Source: Thalassotalea algicola (GTDB taxonomy: Bacteria > Pseudomonadota > Gammaproteobacteria > Enterobacterales > Alteromonadaceae). From it: a stretch of 64,000 nucleotides of DNA. Both the position numbers and the translations under genes were made by a program. Shown in pieces: positions 1-9,515 of this stretch (positions are counted from its first letter, which is position 1; every line of letters starts with the position of its first letter). Where the stretch lies: NCBI RefSeq assembly GCF_012932965.1, contig NZ_JABBXH010000005.1:124001-188000 (forward strand). Reading direction: 5' to 3'. The notes below the pieces were generated by a model, which ran no database searches, was not told the DNA's origin, and saw only the letters and a program-made list of their open reading frames with translations.

Positions 1-759
1 CGTCTAAATATTCACACTATTCCTGCTTGGCAAGAAAACCACATTATTGAGTTAAGAGGCGAATTTTTATTTCCTGGTAAATACACCATTCAACGCGGTG
101 AAACTTTGGGGCAATTAATAGAGCGTGCAGGCGGTTTTTCTGAGTTTGCTTATTTAGATGGTTCTGTATTTACTCGCGAAAAGCTAAAACAGTTAGAGTT
201 GCAAAACATTTTAAAAGTTTCAGAAAGCTTGCGTATGGAAATTGCGTCAAAGAGTTTGTCTCAAAAGGATTCCCAATCTATTGACTATGAACAAGCACGA
301 ATGCTATTGGCGGATTTGACTAAAGTACAACCAGTAGGTCGTTTGGTTGTAGACTTGCCAAGAATTAGTAAAGACTTGAATGCGGATATATTGTTAGAAA
401 ATGGCGACGTCCTTTATGTACCAACTAAACAAAACTCAATTAATGTTGTTGGGCAGGTTCAAGTAGCAACATCACATTTATATCGTGATGGATTAGATGC
501 TCATGATTATGTCGAGCTAAGCGGCGGAGTTAAGCAACAAGCTGATGATGGTCGGATATATGTTATAAAGGCAAATGGGCGTGTCATTATTCCTGATTCT
601 AACAGTTGGTTTTCAAGCAATGAAAATACTTTGAGCCCGGGAGATACAGTAGTTGTACCATTAGATTCATACTTTATGGATAACCTAAGTTTATGGTCTA
701 CTGCGACACAAATTATTTACCAAATGGCAGTAGCAGTGGCATCTATATCAAAGATTTAG
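1..759 (+). CDS. SLBB-domain polysaccharide export protein, C-terminal part
   Basis: The reading frame is open from base 1, so the start lies outside the window; about 252 residues are visible. The first part (ELRGEFLFPGKYTIQRGET, then GQLIERAGGF) is a typical SLBB beta-grasp domain of Wza-type outer-membrane export proteins. A second SLBB-like unit follows around residues 140-210 (VGQVQVATSHLY, then LSPGDTVVVP). The end is short and hydrophobic (MAVAVASISKI). Proteins of this family form or gate the channel that carries capsule or exopolysaccharide across the outer membrane. The next gene is a WecA-like initiating transferase and a Wzz-like gene lies at 19.7 kb, which fits a Wzx/Wzy-type locus. 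Family is seen clearly; the exact orthologue is not decided. Confidence 0.85.
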   Translation, partial: RLNIHTIPAWQENHIIELRGEFLFPGKYTIQRGETLGQLIERAGGFSEFAYLDGSVFTREKLKQLELQNILKVSESLRMEIASKSLSQKDSQSIDYEQARMLLADLTKVQPVGRLVVDLPRISKDLNADILLENGDVLYVPTKQNSINVVGQVQVATSHLYRDGLDAHDYVELSGGVKQQADDGRIYVIKANGRVIIPDSNSWFSSNENTLSPGDTVVVPLDSYFMDNLSLWSTATQIIYQMAVAVASISKI

Positions 760-783
760 CATTAAATTATGTAAATTTGTGTA

Positions 784-820
784 ACTTAGCTAGAAAAGCA
801 TTCGTATTTACTAGCTAAGT
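784..820. repeat. 10-bp inverted repeat in the SLBB-wecA gap
   Basis: ACTTAGCTAG and CTAGCTAAGT are perfect complements separated by 17 bases. There is no T-tract after the second arm, so it is not a convincing intrinsic terminator. It could be an operator, an mRNA-end stabiliser or a weak transcript barrier between the SLBB gene and wecA. Confidence 0.4.
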
Positions 821-912
821 CACCAATATAACACTATAATTCACGCTGATTTACGGACGTGCTTTAACAGATTTGAAGCAACAATTAATTTAATTGGTCA
901 CCTTTAAACAAT

Positions 913-1998
913 ATGTTTGATTTTTTTGCTTTAGCAGTTGCATTTTTCTCCTCAATTTTGACTATTAAGGTTCTTCTTCCTCTTGCGCCCCATATAGGTC
1001 TCATCGACATTCCTAGCGAAAGAAAAAGGCATGATGGTGCTATTCCCCTAATAGGTGGTATCTCAATTTTTACTGGTGTATTAATTGCTTCCACACTATT
1101 TATTGGTCAAAGCCAAATTGTTAATTTGTACTTAATTTCTTCAGCGTTAATTGTTTTTATAGGTACACTTGATGACATTTACGACCTAAGTGTAGGCTCT
1201 CGTATATTATTTCAAGGCATCATTGCGTGCGTTCTCGTTTTTGGTGCAGGTGAATATATTCATAATTTTGGCAACATAATTAGTTTTGGCAATGTAGATA
1301 TTGGAAGTTATGGAATGATATTTACTATTTTGGCCGTCATTGCTGCTATTAATGCATTTAATATGGTTGATGGAATTGATGGTTTGGCAGGCTCTATGAG
1401 TATAATCACTATTGCGTCAGTAGCAATATTAACTGTATTGAATTCGCCGGATCAAAATGTGTTATTGCCATTACTAATTGTTGTTTCAACAATCCCATAC
1501 TTGTTTTATAACGTTAGTACTCGTAACCCTCGTGGAAAAAAAATATTTATGGGGGATGCAGGTAGTATGTACATGGGGTTGACGATAATTTGGCTTCTTA
1601 CGATAAGTACTCAGTCAAGTGAAGCAAGTAGTAGCTCATTTAGGCCTGTTACAGCACTATGGATAATTGCAATTCCTTTAATGGATATGTTTGCTATTAT
1701 GTATCGCCGCATAAGGAAAGGAGAGTCACCATTTAAAGCGGATAATGGCCATATCCATCATATCTTTTTAGCAAATGGCTTTACTTCAAGGAAAGCTTTA
1801 TGGTTGATCAGTTTCTTATCAGTATTATGTGCGGCAGTTGGAATTACTGGTGATTATTACGCGATACCTGAGTGGTTAATGCTGGTTGGCTTCATCTTGG
1901 TGTTTTGTGTTTATACTACAGTACTTCAAAAACACTGTATTATCCCAATTAAGCAAAGAAAAGTAAGAGCGCGTAATAACCTACCCACAAAAGATTAA
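913..1998 (+). CDS. wecA: WecA-like undecaprenyl-phosphate sugar-1-phosphate transferase
   Basis: This 361-residue polytopic membrane protein belongs to the MraY/WecA family, which moves a sugar-1-phosphate (GlcNAc-1-P for WecA itself) from a UDP-sugar to undecaprenyl phosphate on the cytoplasmic face. Visible family motifs are LDDIYDL near residue 85, NAFNMVDGIDGLAG near 147-160 (the Asp-rich Mg site), MGDAGSMYMG near 213 and the His-rich loop DNGHIHHIF near 276. About ten hydrophobic segments are present. The start has no good Shine-Dalgarno sequence. Its place between an SLBB exporter and the polysaccharide genes suggests it starts the surface-polysaccharide repeat unit, although a role in enterobacterial-common-antigen-like or O-antigen synthesis is equally possible. 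Sugar specificity cannot be read from sequence. Confidence 0.88.
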   Translation: MFDFFALAVAFFSSILTIKVLLPLAPHIGLIDIPSERKRHDGAIPLIGGISIFTGVLIASTLFIGQSQIVNLYLISSALIVFIGTLDDIYDLSVGSRILFQGIIACVLVFGAGEYIHNFGNIISFGNVDIGSYGMIFTILAVIAAINAFNMVDGIDGLAGSMSIITIASVAILTVLNSPDQNVLLPLLIVVSTIPYLFYNVSTRNPRGKKIFMGDAGSMYMGLTIIWLLTISTQSSEASSSSFRPVTALWIIAIPLMDMFAIMYRRIRKGESPFKADNGHIHHIFLANGFTSRKALWLISFLSVLCAAVGITGDYYAIPEWLMLVGFILVFCVYTTVLQKHCIIPIKQRKVRARNNLPTKD

Positions 1999-2108
1999 CT
2001 AATCTATAAATTCGAACATTAATAGAAACATATAAGTATTCGACATAATATTTCGCTCTTGATAGACTCCTGTTTAGTTTACATTACATCTAATTTTAAA
2101 TAGTCTTT

Positions 2109-2504
2109 ATGAATAAAAATAATGGTTTCACTATGATCGAACTGCTCATTGTGATTGTGATATTAGGCTTGTTGGCGTCATTAGTGGCTCCAAAATTCTT
2201 TAACCAACTTGGCACAGCTGAGCGTGGTGTAGCATTGGCGCAAATGAATGCATTCGAAACCGCTTTAGATACTTATCGTTTAGATATTGGTACATATCCC
2301 ACTTCTCTTGAAAGTCTGCGAAAAAGTGATATTCCTCGTTGGGATGGTCCATATTTACCAAAGGATATTCCATTAGATCCTTGGGGTAATCCATATGTTT
2401 ATACAACGCCCGGTGACGACGGTAATCCCTATAAAATGATGTCTTATGGTGCAGATGGTCAGCCAGGTGGTACCGACACTAATGAAGATATAGTGCATAA
2501 ATAA
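2109..2504 (+). CDS. gspG: T2SS major pseudopilin GspG
   Basis: This 131-residue protein has a short positively charged leader cut after Gly6 (NNG/FTMIELL) and the conserved Glu at +5 followed by a long hydrophobic helix. The body has the GspG signature: the DPWGNPY motif near residue 95 and the Ca-binding end DGQPGGTDTNEDI. GspG polymerises into the periplasmic pseudopilus that pushes substrates through the secretin. It is the first gene of the run, an unusual place for gspG, and its stop overlaps the gspE start by one base (TAATG). The prepilin peptidase that would process it is not in the window. Confidence 0.95.
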   Translation: MNKNNGFTMIELLIVIVILGLLASLVAPKFFNQLGTAERGVALAQMNAFETALDTYRLDIGTYPTSLESLRKSDIPRWDGPYLPKDIPLDPWGNPYVYTTPGDDGNPYKMMSYGADGQPGGTDTNEDIVHK

Positions 2505-4156
2505 TGTTGTTAGGTGAAATACTTACAAAAGACTTTCAGGTTTCAGCAGATGACTTATCACGTGCTGAAAATTATCAAAAGAAATATGGTGGTCGAATAG
2601 AGCAAATTCTCGTAAACATGGGAAGCTTACCTGACGATCAAGTTCAATTACTTTACAGTAAGTATTTAGATATTCCTTTATTAAACCTTACAAACTGGAT
2701 CGAAGAGCCAGCTGTTAAAATTTCAGACGAAGATCTTAAGTTTCTTTCTAGTTATGACTGGATACCGTTAAGTGCAGAAAGCGATAACTGGGTGTTTGCC
2801 TGCCGCTTCCCATTAGAGTTATCGATAAATGAGTGGTTAAGTCAACGTAATATTGAGCCTAAAATATTATTAGCTTCTGAAGCCGACATTCAAGCTCTTG
2901 CAGCCAAATTTGAGCAACTAAGTCAACATGAATCTGAACAGGAAATACTTGGAGATGAAGAAGCTAGGTTGAGAGAGTTGGCGACTGAAGCTCCAACTGT
3001 AAATTTATTAAATTCATTAATTAGTCGTGCTTTAAGACAGGGTGCATCAGATATGCACTTGGAACCATTTAATGGCCGCTATCGTGCACGTTTTCGTGTT
3101 GATGGTGTATTGCATGAGGCGGAAACTCTAGCGCCTAGGATGCAATTGCCAATTGTGACGCGCCTTAAGATATTGTCAGGCATGGATATTGCTGAAAAAC
3201 GTCGCCCGCAAGATGGTAAAATTGAAATGCGTATCGCAAATCAAGAGTTAGATATTCGTGTTTCAGCATTACCACTTAATGATGGTGAATCGATGGTAAT
3301 GCGATTTCTTAGAAAAGATAATGTTAAGTATGATATGTCGGTACTTGGCTTGTCTGAAGACATTGACTCAATGATCAGAGAAGACATTAAAACAACTGCT
3401 GGTGTTGTATTGCTAACAGGGCCAACTGGCTCTGGTAAAACTACCACGCTATATACTTTTCTCAATGCGCTAAATAAAGATGATGTTAAAATTATCACTC
3501 TTGAAGATCCTGTTGAATATCAACTTGATGGGATAAACCAGGTTCAGGTTAATAGTGAAATAGGCTTTGACTTCGCTGCGGGCTTACGTTCCATCGTTCG
3601 TCAAGATCCTGATATTATCATGTTAGGTGAAATTCGTGATAAAGAAACTGCACAAATCGCTTTACAGTCGGCATTAACAGGTCATTTAGTCTTTTCTACT
3701 GTTCACACCAATGATGCAGCAAGTGCATATACACGTTTACTAGATCTAGGTGTTGAAGAGTTTTTATTAAATGCAGCGCTAGTTTCAATTGTAGCGCAAC
3801 GATTGGCGAGAAAGATTTGTCCTATCTGTAGTGAACCTCACCCTGAAGCAGCGCAATTAATTGAAAAATATGAATTGAATAATTTAGCTTCTAAGTTCAA
3901 TATTTCAAAAATTCAACTTAGACAAGGAAGTGGATGCGAAGCGTGTGCTAATACAGGTTATAAAGGCCGTATGGCTGTAACCGAATATTTACGTTGCGAT
4001 GATGAAATAAAAGCAATGCCTAAAGATTCAGATTTTATAGGTAAAGCTAAAAGGCATAATGCTGAACTGCAAAGAAGAACATTATTAGAAGACGGGCTTT
4101 ATAAAGCGGTTTTAGGTTTTACTACCATTGAAGAAGTGGTTAGGGTTGCAGGCTAA
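2504..4156 (+). CDS. gspE: T2SS assembly ATPase GspE
   Basis: This 550-residue secretion ATPase drives pseudopilus assembly at the inner membrane. It has an N-terminal GspE/PilB N1E-like region (residues 1-140), then the ATPase with Walker A GPTGSGKTTT near 306-315, the Asp box region LEDPVEYQ, Walker B IIMLGEIRD near 370 and the His box TGHLVFSTVHTND. A C-terminal zinc site is formed by CPIC near 440 and CEAC near 476. It is translationally coupled to gspG through the shared base at 2504, and gspF begins 3 bases after its stop. Length and motifs are normal, so it should be active. Confidence 0.95.
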   Translation: MLLGEILTKDFQVSADDLSRAENYQKKYGGRIEQILVNMGSLPDDQVQLLYSKYLDIPLLNLTNWIEEPAVKISDEDLKFLSSYDWIPLSAESDNWVFACRFPLELSINEWLSQRNIEPKILLASEADIQALAAKFEQLSQHESEQEILGDEEARLRELATEAPTVNLLNSLISRALRQGASDMHLEPFNGRYRARFRVDGVLHEAETLAPRMQLPIVTRLKILSGMDIAEKRRPQDGKIEMRIANQELDIRVSALPLNDGESMVMRFLRKDNVKYDMSVLGLSEDIDSMIREDIKTTAGVVLLTGPTGSGKTTTLYTFLNALNKDDVKIITLEDPVEYQLDGINQVQVNSEIGFDFAAGLRSIVRQDPDIIMLGEIRDKETAQIALQSALTGHLVFSTVHTNDAASAYTRLLDLGVEEFLLNAALVSIVAQRLARKICPICSEPHPEAAQLIEKYELNNLASKFNISKIQLRQGSGCEACANTGYKGRMAVTEYLRCDDEIKAMPKDSDFIGKAKRHNAELQRRTLLEDGLYKAVLGFTTIEEVVRVAG

Positions 4157-4158
4157 TT

Positions 4159-5358
4159 ATGCCAATTTTTGTTTATAAGGCTTACGATCAATCTGGAGCA
4201 AAGGTTGACGGTCAGATTGATGCTGAAGATAAGGTTCATGCATTAGCATCGCTCAAAAAACAAAATTTGTTAGCGACTGAAATAACCCTATTATCTGAAG
4301 AACAAAGTATTTTTAGTTTTACTTTAAAAATATCACTTGCTGATTTAGAGTTTCTTACCTCAGAACTAAGCCTGTTATTAGAGTCTGGCGTACGCATTGA
4401 CAAAGGTATCGATATCATCCGTAAGACTAAAGCTAAGCCAGCTTTAGCCAAGTTGTTAGCAGATATCAGTAGTAGCCTTAAACAAGGTAAAAGCTTGTCA
4501 GAGTCGGTAAAAAAACATAACGATATTTTTGATCCTTTGTACTGCAACTTAATTGAACTTGGTGAAACATCGGGTAATTTAAGTGAGGTTTTTGATGGCT
4601 TAGCGAAAGATTTAAAATTTAAAAGAGAGTTGCAACGCAAAATTATTAGTTCCTTAGCTTACCCAACCGTTATTTTCTTTGTATGCATATTAAGTATCTT
4701 TTTCATATTTAACTTTATAATCCCAAAAATGTCGGCAATGTTTAATGATGTTGAAGCGTTACCCTGGTACACACAACTGATGCTGTCTACTAGCGACTGG
4801 ATGGTGAATTATCAAGGACTGCTATTAGTGGGAGCAATTAGCAGTATATTTTTATTAGTTACTGCATTTAAACAATCGAGTTTTATTCGCTGGTGGCAAG
4901 AAACGAGTTTAAAGTTACCTTTAATTAATAAAGCCGTAGTTACCGTAGAACGCATTCGATTTAATAGTGGCTTAGCAATGATGATTAAGTCAGGGGTGCA
5001 AATAGATAGAGCAATAGAACTTTCAGCAGGTAATATAAAAAATAAAGTACTCCAACGTGAAATGAATATTGCTAAATCAAAAGTAAAAGGAGGAAGCTCA
5101 TTAACACCAGCATTAAAGCAAACATCGCTTTATCCTGATTTTTTTGTTTCTTTGCTTGAGGTAGGTGAAGAGTCAGGTAACCTAGAGAGAGTGTTTGATG
5201 AAATAGCTAACCGCTCTCGTCAAGAGTTTGAAAGTTGGACCGAGCGTATGACAACATTATTAGAACCCTTAATGATATTATTTATGGGCGGCTTTGTAGG
5301 CGGAGTGGTAGTGGTGATGTTGATGAGTATGGTATCGATTAATGAACTGGGAATATAG
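4159..5358 (+). CDS. gspF: T2SS inner-membrane platform protein GspF
   Basis: This 399-residue protein has two T2SSF domains (about 68-190 and 270-390) and three membrane segments near 170-190, 220-240 and 370-395, the standard GspF/PilC layout. The domain motifs (LLESGVRIDKGIDI, LIELGETSGNL and the second copy LLEVGEESGNLERV) are intact. GspF is the membrane platform that couples GspE to pseudopilus growth. It follows gspE with almost no gap and leads gspH by 6 bases, so it belongs to one transcript. Confidence 0.95.
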   Translation: MPIFVYKAYDQSGAKVDGQIDAEDKVHALASLKKQNLLATEITLLSEEQSIFSFTLKISLADLEFLTSELSLLLESGVRIDKGIDIIRKTKAKPALAKLLADISSSLKQGKSLSESVKKHNDIFDPLYCNLIELGETSGNLSEVFDGLAKDLKFKRELQRKIISSLAYPTVIFFVCILSIFFIFNFIIPKMSAMFNDVEALPWYTQLMLSTSDWMVNYQGLLLVGAISSIFLLVTAFKQSSFIRWWQETSLKLPLINKAVVTVERIRFNSGLAMMIKSGVQIDRAIELSAGNIKNKVLQREMNIAKSKVKGGSSLTPALKQTSLYPDFFVSLLEVGEESGNLERVFDEIANRSRQEFESWTERMTTLLEPLMILFMGGFVGGVVVVMLMSMVSINELGI

Positions 5359-5364
5359 TTTGTT

Positions 5365-5796
5365 ATGCCCCTTCGAAAAGGAAAACATGTTGGCTTCACT
5401 TTAATTGAATTGATGATAGTGATGTCTATTGTTGCTTTACTAATGGGAATGGTAGGACCTATAGCCTTTAATAGTTTAGATAAAGCAAAAGCAAAACAAG
5501 AAATGCTCACCCTTAAAGTCTGGTTTCGTAAAGTTAGTGCCCGCGCGTACCAAACAGGAAAAAACCATACAATAGAACTTAACGGTAAGAAAATATTTTT
5601 ATATGTAGAAAATGTTTTGCAGCCTATAGAACAAACCTCTTTTGAGTCGCTTTTTTTCCAACCTCAGCAATTAAAATATAATGACAAGGGCTTTGTAGAT
5701 ACTGACAAACTTGTTGGATCTTACAGAGGTCAGCCTCTTGAATTAGAGCTTTCCGTTTGGGTCAATGGAGAAACTGAAATTGCACAAGCTCATTGA
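5365..5796 (+). CDS. gspH: Minor pseudopilin, GspH-like
   Basis: This 143-residue type IV prepilin-like protein has the cleavage site after Gly10 (HVG/FTLIELMIVMSIVALL) with Glu at +5, then a globular domain of about 100 residues. By position (first after gspF) and length it fits GspH, a minor pseudopilin in the growing pilus. Sequence outside the N-terminus is not distinctive, so the H assignment rests on gene order. Its end overlaps the next gene by 32 bases. Confidence 0.8.
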   Translation: MPLRKGKHVGFTLIELMIVMSIVALLMGMVGPIAFNSLDKAKAKQEMLTLKVWFRKVSARAYQTGKNHTIELNGKKIFLYVENVLQPIEQTSFESLFFQPQQLKYNDKGFVDTDKLVGSYRGQPLELELSVWVNGETEIAQAH

Positions 5797-6226
5797 TTCA
5801 CCTAGAAACTCATTTGGCTTTACTCTTATAGAAATACTGGTGGCTACAGTCATATTGTTGTCATCATTAGCAGTAATAAATGCATTATTTAGCGGTGCTT
5901 TATTAGCATCTAATAAAGCTGGGAATCATGTTCAAATTGCAAATATTACGCCTATTCTCGTTTCAAATATTCAATTAGAAATAAGGGATAAAGGCAATCA
6001 AAATGCGAATTCTCTATTTGGTGATGGAACATTATGGGGAGCCAATTTCGAGTGGCAAGCTGATTTGATTGAATATAGTGCTCCTCCTTCAACTTACGAT
6101 GTAGAAACTGGAACATATACTCATAAAGATAAGAAGTACAAACTATGGTTGGTTAAATTAATTGTTGCACATAAGACTAGTAAACAGGAATTCACATATA
6201 AAGAGCTCAGTTGGAATGAATCATAA
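5765..6226 (+). CDS. gspI: Minor pseudopilin, GspI-like
   Basis: This 153-residue protein has a long 18-residue leader ending in SFG/FTLIEILVATVIL, with Glu at +5 and a hydrophobic helix. GspI forms the pseudopilus tip with GspJ and GspK. The start at 5765 lies inside gspH in another frame; a 32-base overlap is common in such operons. The globular part (residues 60-153) is less conserved and the name rests on gene order. Confidence 0.78.
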   Translation: MEKLKLHKLIDSPRNSFGFTLIEILVATVILLSSLAVINALFSGALLASNKAGNHVQIANITPILVSNIQLEIRDKGNQNANSLFGDGTLWGANFEWQADLIEYSAPPSTYDVETGTYTHKDKKYKLWLVKLIVAHKTSKQEFTYKELSWNES

Positions 6227-6899
6227 AAATAATGGTTTTACCTTAATTGAGTTATTAATATCAATATCGATATTGTCTTTGATTTTACTATTAGGAAGCT
6301 ACTCATATAGTTTACTAGCAGAGCGCTGGCAATCAGCATTAACTAAGTTTGATTTAGTCGAAAAAGATACGAGAGCCTTTAGTTTATTTAACGCAGTTTT
6401 GTCGGGCATATATCCATCAGTAATATATGAAAAGTCAAATGGTTCAATAAGGCCTTCATTCTTTTTTTCTGGCTCTGAAGACAGGTTGTTATCTGTTACT
6501 AGAGGAGGACTTTTAAATGATTTTTATCCAGAAGTTTTTAGGTTAGTTGCGACTAAAAACTCAAATGGAAAAATTGACGTGATTTATCAGCTGTCAGCTT
6601 TAAAACAACCGATTACTTCAATAGAGCAAGAAGTAACCTTTAGCAATAACATAGAGTTGTTTTCTGATTTAGATGTATTTGAACTTCGATATTTGGGTTG
6701 GGACAGTATTCAAGAAAAAGACGCTGGTTTAGAGCAAGGTTTAGGCCCAACATTAAGACCTATGTTTTCGGGGATTGAAAATCAAATGTTACCAGACAAG
6801 GTGTTTGCAAACATATCAAAAAACGGTAAGAAAATGACATTTTATGTAAGCCTAGATAATAACGCGTCAAGGTTTTTAGAAGTTTATTCTAAGGAGTAG
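6216..6899 (+). CDS. gspJ: Minor pseudopilin, GspJ-like
   Basis: I start this gene at the ATG at 6216 (227 residues), because that puts the prepilin cleavage site at Gly7 (NNG/FTLIELLISISIL); an earlier in-frame ATG at 6162 would give an unlikely 25-residue leader. GspJ is a larger minor pseudopilin of the tip complex and its usual length is about 200-230 residues, which fits. It overlaps gspI by 11 bases. The stop is followed directly by the gspK start. Confidence 0.78.
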   Translation: MNHKNNGFTLIELLISISILSLILLLGSYSYSLLAERWQSALTKFDLVEKDTRAFSLFNAVLSGIYPSVIYEKSNGSIRPSFFFSGSEDRLLSVTRGGLLNDFYPEVFRLVATKNSNGKIDVIYQLSALKQPITSIEQEVTFSNNIELFSDLDVFELRYLGWDSIQEKDAGLEQGLGPTLRPMFSGIENQMLPDKVFANISKNGKKMTFYVSLDNNASRFLEVYSKE

Positions 6900-6900
6900 T

Positions 6901-7788
6901 TTGTTGTTTTTATTTAGGGGAATTGCACTTATTCAGGTGTTGCTGATTGTAGCGTTATTATCAATTTTTGCTTTGTATGTTAAAAAGTTAGCTATTGAGC
7001 AAGTTAATGTTGCCAAACTGTCACAAGATAAAGCTCAAGCGCTGGTTGAAAGTCACTCGGTTATGTCTGAGGTATTATTTGCTTTACTAGTAAATGATAC
7101 TTCCAAATTTTCTAATAATGTAGATAGTGACGATAAGACAATTGTAAATAAAATAAGATTTTCAGGTGTTCCTTTTAAGGTGGCTAACACATCTGTTAAA
7201 GTACAAGATCAGTCTGGTTTGTTTAATATTCACTTTTTCTATAAAAAGCACTTCATAAACTTATTCCTAGAAAATGGAATTAACGAGTCAAGAGCTGAAG
7301 AATTATGGGCTACTATTGTTGATTGGCAAGATGAAAATGAGATTTCTTCTATAGCTGGAGTGGAGAAAAGCTTTAATGAGTTTCCCGTTAGAAATGGCAA
7401 AATTTCAGATATAACAGAGCTTGAATCAATAATTGACCTGACAGAAGTTGAAAAAGAGCTGTTGTATCAAAATTTTAGTATTTTTTCTATTGGTGATTTA
7501 AATCTAATGGCAGCTTCTAAAGACGTATTAGGTGCTATTATAGGAGGGGAATTAGCCAATCAAATTGTAGAACTCAGAAGTAGCAATAATTTAACAGTGA
7601 AAAATTTTAGAGAAATGACTGGTATCACTTTTGAGACAGACTATAGGTTTACGCCTTCCTCGAGACTTGGATTCGAATTGGTAACTCATATAAATGATGT
7701 CAAATATGAAAGAGAACTTGTATTATCTCTATCTCCATATGCAAAAAAACAGAGTTTACCCATAAATATATTATTAGATCGTAAATAA
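6901..7788 (+). CDS. gspK: Minor pseudopilin, GspK-like
   Basis: This 295-residue protein starts with TTG at 6901; a second TTG follows at once and either could be used, with AAGGAG just upstream inside the gspJ end. The N-terminus RG/IALIQVLLIVALLSI is a prepilin-like site that lacks Glu at +5, as is usual for GspK, the pseudopilus cap. The large globular domain contains a helix-hairpin-helix-like T2SSK region (residues about 100-240, including WATIVDWQDEN and LNLMAASKDVLGAI). It is in the same transcript as its neighbours. Confidence 0.82.
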   Translation: MLFLFRGIALIQVLLIVALLSIFALYVKKLAIEQVNVAKLSQDKAQALVESHSVMSEVLFALLVNDTSKFSNNVDSDDKTIVNKIRFSGVPFKVANTSVKVQDQSGLFNIHFFYKKHFINLFLENGINESRAEELWATIVDWQDENEISSIAGVEKSFNEFPVRNGKISDITELESIIDLTEVEKELLYQNFSIFSIGDLNLMAASKDVLGAIIGGELANQIVELRSSNNLTVKNFREMTGITFETDYRFTPSSRLGFELVTHINDVKYERELVLSLSPYAKKQSLPINILLDRK

Positions 7789-8916
7789 ATGAAAAATTCA
7801 CAAAACTCTACTTTTACTACACAGGCTAATAGTGTATTTGGTCGGCTGATTAGTAATATAGGATATTATAACGGTACTCTATACCGCTTTCAGAAATCTC
7901 ACTCCGGGGTTACTCTAGTTGAGCCAGCCAACAACTTTAAACCGAGCATTATAATAGTCTCTCCTATGTACTACATGGAAACTATTGAGCTTTTACCTAA
8001 TGTTGAAGCGTCGGAATTAAGAAAACTAATTAAACTTAAATTAGCTTCAACTGACATAGCCATAATAAAGAAAAAAACAGAACAAGAAGTGAAAGCTAAT
8101 ATTTGGCAATTCTCAAAAAATGTTCCTTCGGCTTTTATTACTTTACCTGAAACGTTTTTGCTATCGTCAACATTGAGCGACAACGAAACAGCGCTTTATA
8201 AAGGACCTGACGATAAAGAAAGGTATGTTATATCTATTGATAACTGTATTGCGTCGGCTGCGAAAACAAATTTAATTAATAGTTATACTAATTTTACCAC
8301 GTCGATAGGAACGTATTCTGGGAATGGTATTCAGATAGATAAAAATGAATTTGCCGACAAACTAATTGTCGGGTTAATTAAATCTAAAAAACGAGAAATA
8401 ATATCATTTGTAGCAAAACCAACTAAAGAAAGCGTACTCAGCTTTCTAAAAACGATTTCTTTACCTGTTTTTACGCTAGGGGCTTTTTATTTATTAGCTA
8501 GTAGTAGTTATTTGTATTTGAAAAATGAATATATAGCAATGAAATCAAACAGCGTTCAAAAAGAAGCTGTAACAATAATGGGGGTTCAATCTGATATTGA
8601 ACGTAGGCTTGCGAATTACAATATTTTATTAGAATTATATAATAGTAATGTAAATCCTAATGGAACTTGGGAAGTTCTTTCCCCTATTTTTGCGTTAGCG
8701 AAGATAAACAGCGTAGCTTTGCAAAACAATATTGTTAAAGTTCGAGGACAGTCTAAAAGTGCATCTGAAGTATTAGAATTAATAGCTGAACATAATGAGG
8801 TTAAAAATGCCAAATTTGACTCTCCTGTCCGTAAGTCAAAAGGAACTGAAAGGTTTAGTATTAGTTTCGAAATTGCAAGAAAGCAAACAAGCAATGATAA
8901 AGGGAGTGTTTTTTAA
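7789..8916 (+). CDS. gspL: T2SS assembly protein GspL-like
   Basis: This 375-residue protein has the layout of GspL: a cytoplasmic actin-like N-terminal part (1-220), one membrane helix near 223-246 (LPVFTLGAFYLLASSSYLY), a coiled-coil stretch, and a small periplasmic domain at the C-terminus. GspL binds GspE in the cytoplasm and GspM in the periplasm. Sequence is quite divergent and I assign it from domain plan and position between gspK and the gspM-like gene; MshI/PilM-PilN-like fusions would look similar. Confidence 0.7.
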   Translation: MKNSQNSTFTTQANSVFGRLISNIGYYNGTLYRFQKSHSGVTLVEPANNFKPSIIIVSPMYYMETIELLPNVEASELRKLIKLKLASTDIAIIKKKTEQEVKANIWQFSKNVPSAFITLPETFLLSSTLSDNETALYKGPDDKERYVISIDNCIASAAKTNLINSYTNFTTSIGTYSGNGIQIDKNEFADKLIVGLIKSKKREIISFVAKPTKESVLSFLKTISLPVFTLGAFYLLASSSYLYLKNEYIAMKSNSVQKEAVTIMGVQSDIERRLANYNILLELYNSNVNPNGTWEVLSPIFALAKINSVALQNNIVKVRGQSKSASEVLELIAEHNEVKNAKFDSPVRKSKGTERFSISFEIARKQTSNDKGSVF

Positions 8917-8918
8917 AA

Positions 8919-9515
8919 ATGGAAGAGTTAAAAAAACACCCATTTGCAGTAGGTTTAATCGTGATTTTGGTCGCAATCAAATTTGTTATTCTACCGATAT
9001 TGAATTGGCAGAATAAATTAATTGATGAGATTAGGCTAAATGAAAAAAGGCTAGTTAAAACTCAAGCGCTGATTCAGAATGGTGATTTGCTGCAAAAAAA
9101 CTATGCTGATTTATTAGCTGAAGAATCTAAGCTTTATTCCTTATATCATGTAACTGATGATTTAGGTAACCTTCAAAGAATCCTACAAAGAGACATTGAA
9201 GATAGACTTAAAAATTTGGGCTTGAAAATTAGCTCCATAGGCTGGAAAACACCTATTAAACTAGACAAAGCGTCAGTAAGTTTAATTTATATTGATTATC
9301 GAATTGAGGGAAGTTCGAAGAATGTAATCAATCATATATTAAAGCTAAGTTTGATGGCAAAACCTCCAAAAATTGAAGCATTAAATTTGGTATTTCAACG
9401 TAGTGAAGTTGGAAAAATCAAGCGCTTAAACGCTCGTATTAGTTTATCTTTCGCGGTAAGGTCTGAATCACAGAAGGTGCAGAGTCAACAGGGGGTCTAT
9501 AGTGTCAGTGATTAA
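8919..9515 (+). CDS. gspM: T2SS assembly protein GspM-like
   Basis: This 198-residue protein has one N-terminal membrane helix (residues 8-30), a coiled-coil region (30-70) and a ferredoxin-like periplasmic domain (90-185). This is the GspM/PilO plan, the partner of GspL in the inner-membrane platform. It begins 3 bases after gspL and overlaps the next gene by 14 bases. The name rests on topology and order, since sequence in this family is poorly conserved. Confidence 0.68.
   Translation: MEELKKHPFAVGLIVILVAIKFVILPILNWQNKLIDEIRLNEKRLVKTQALIQNGDLLQKNYADLLAEESKLYSLYHVTDDLGNLQRILQRDIEDRLKNLGLKISSIGWKTPIKLDKASVSLIYIDYRIEGSSKNVINHILKLSLMAKPPKIEALNLVFQRSEVGKIKRLNARISLSFAVRSESQKVQSQQGVYSVSD

Noticed and set aside
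784-820. Rho-independent terminator after the SLBB gene
   Set aside because: The 10-bp stem has a 17-base loop and no T-run, so I list it only as an inverted repeat.
885-1094. Minus-strand 69-residue frame over the wecA start
   Set aside because: It is antisense to a conserved membrane protein and has no recognisable features.
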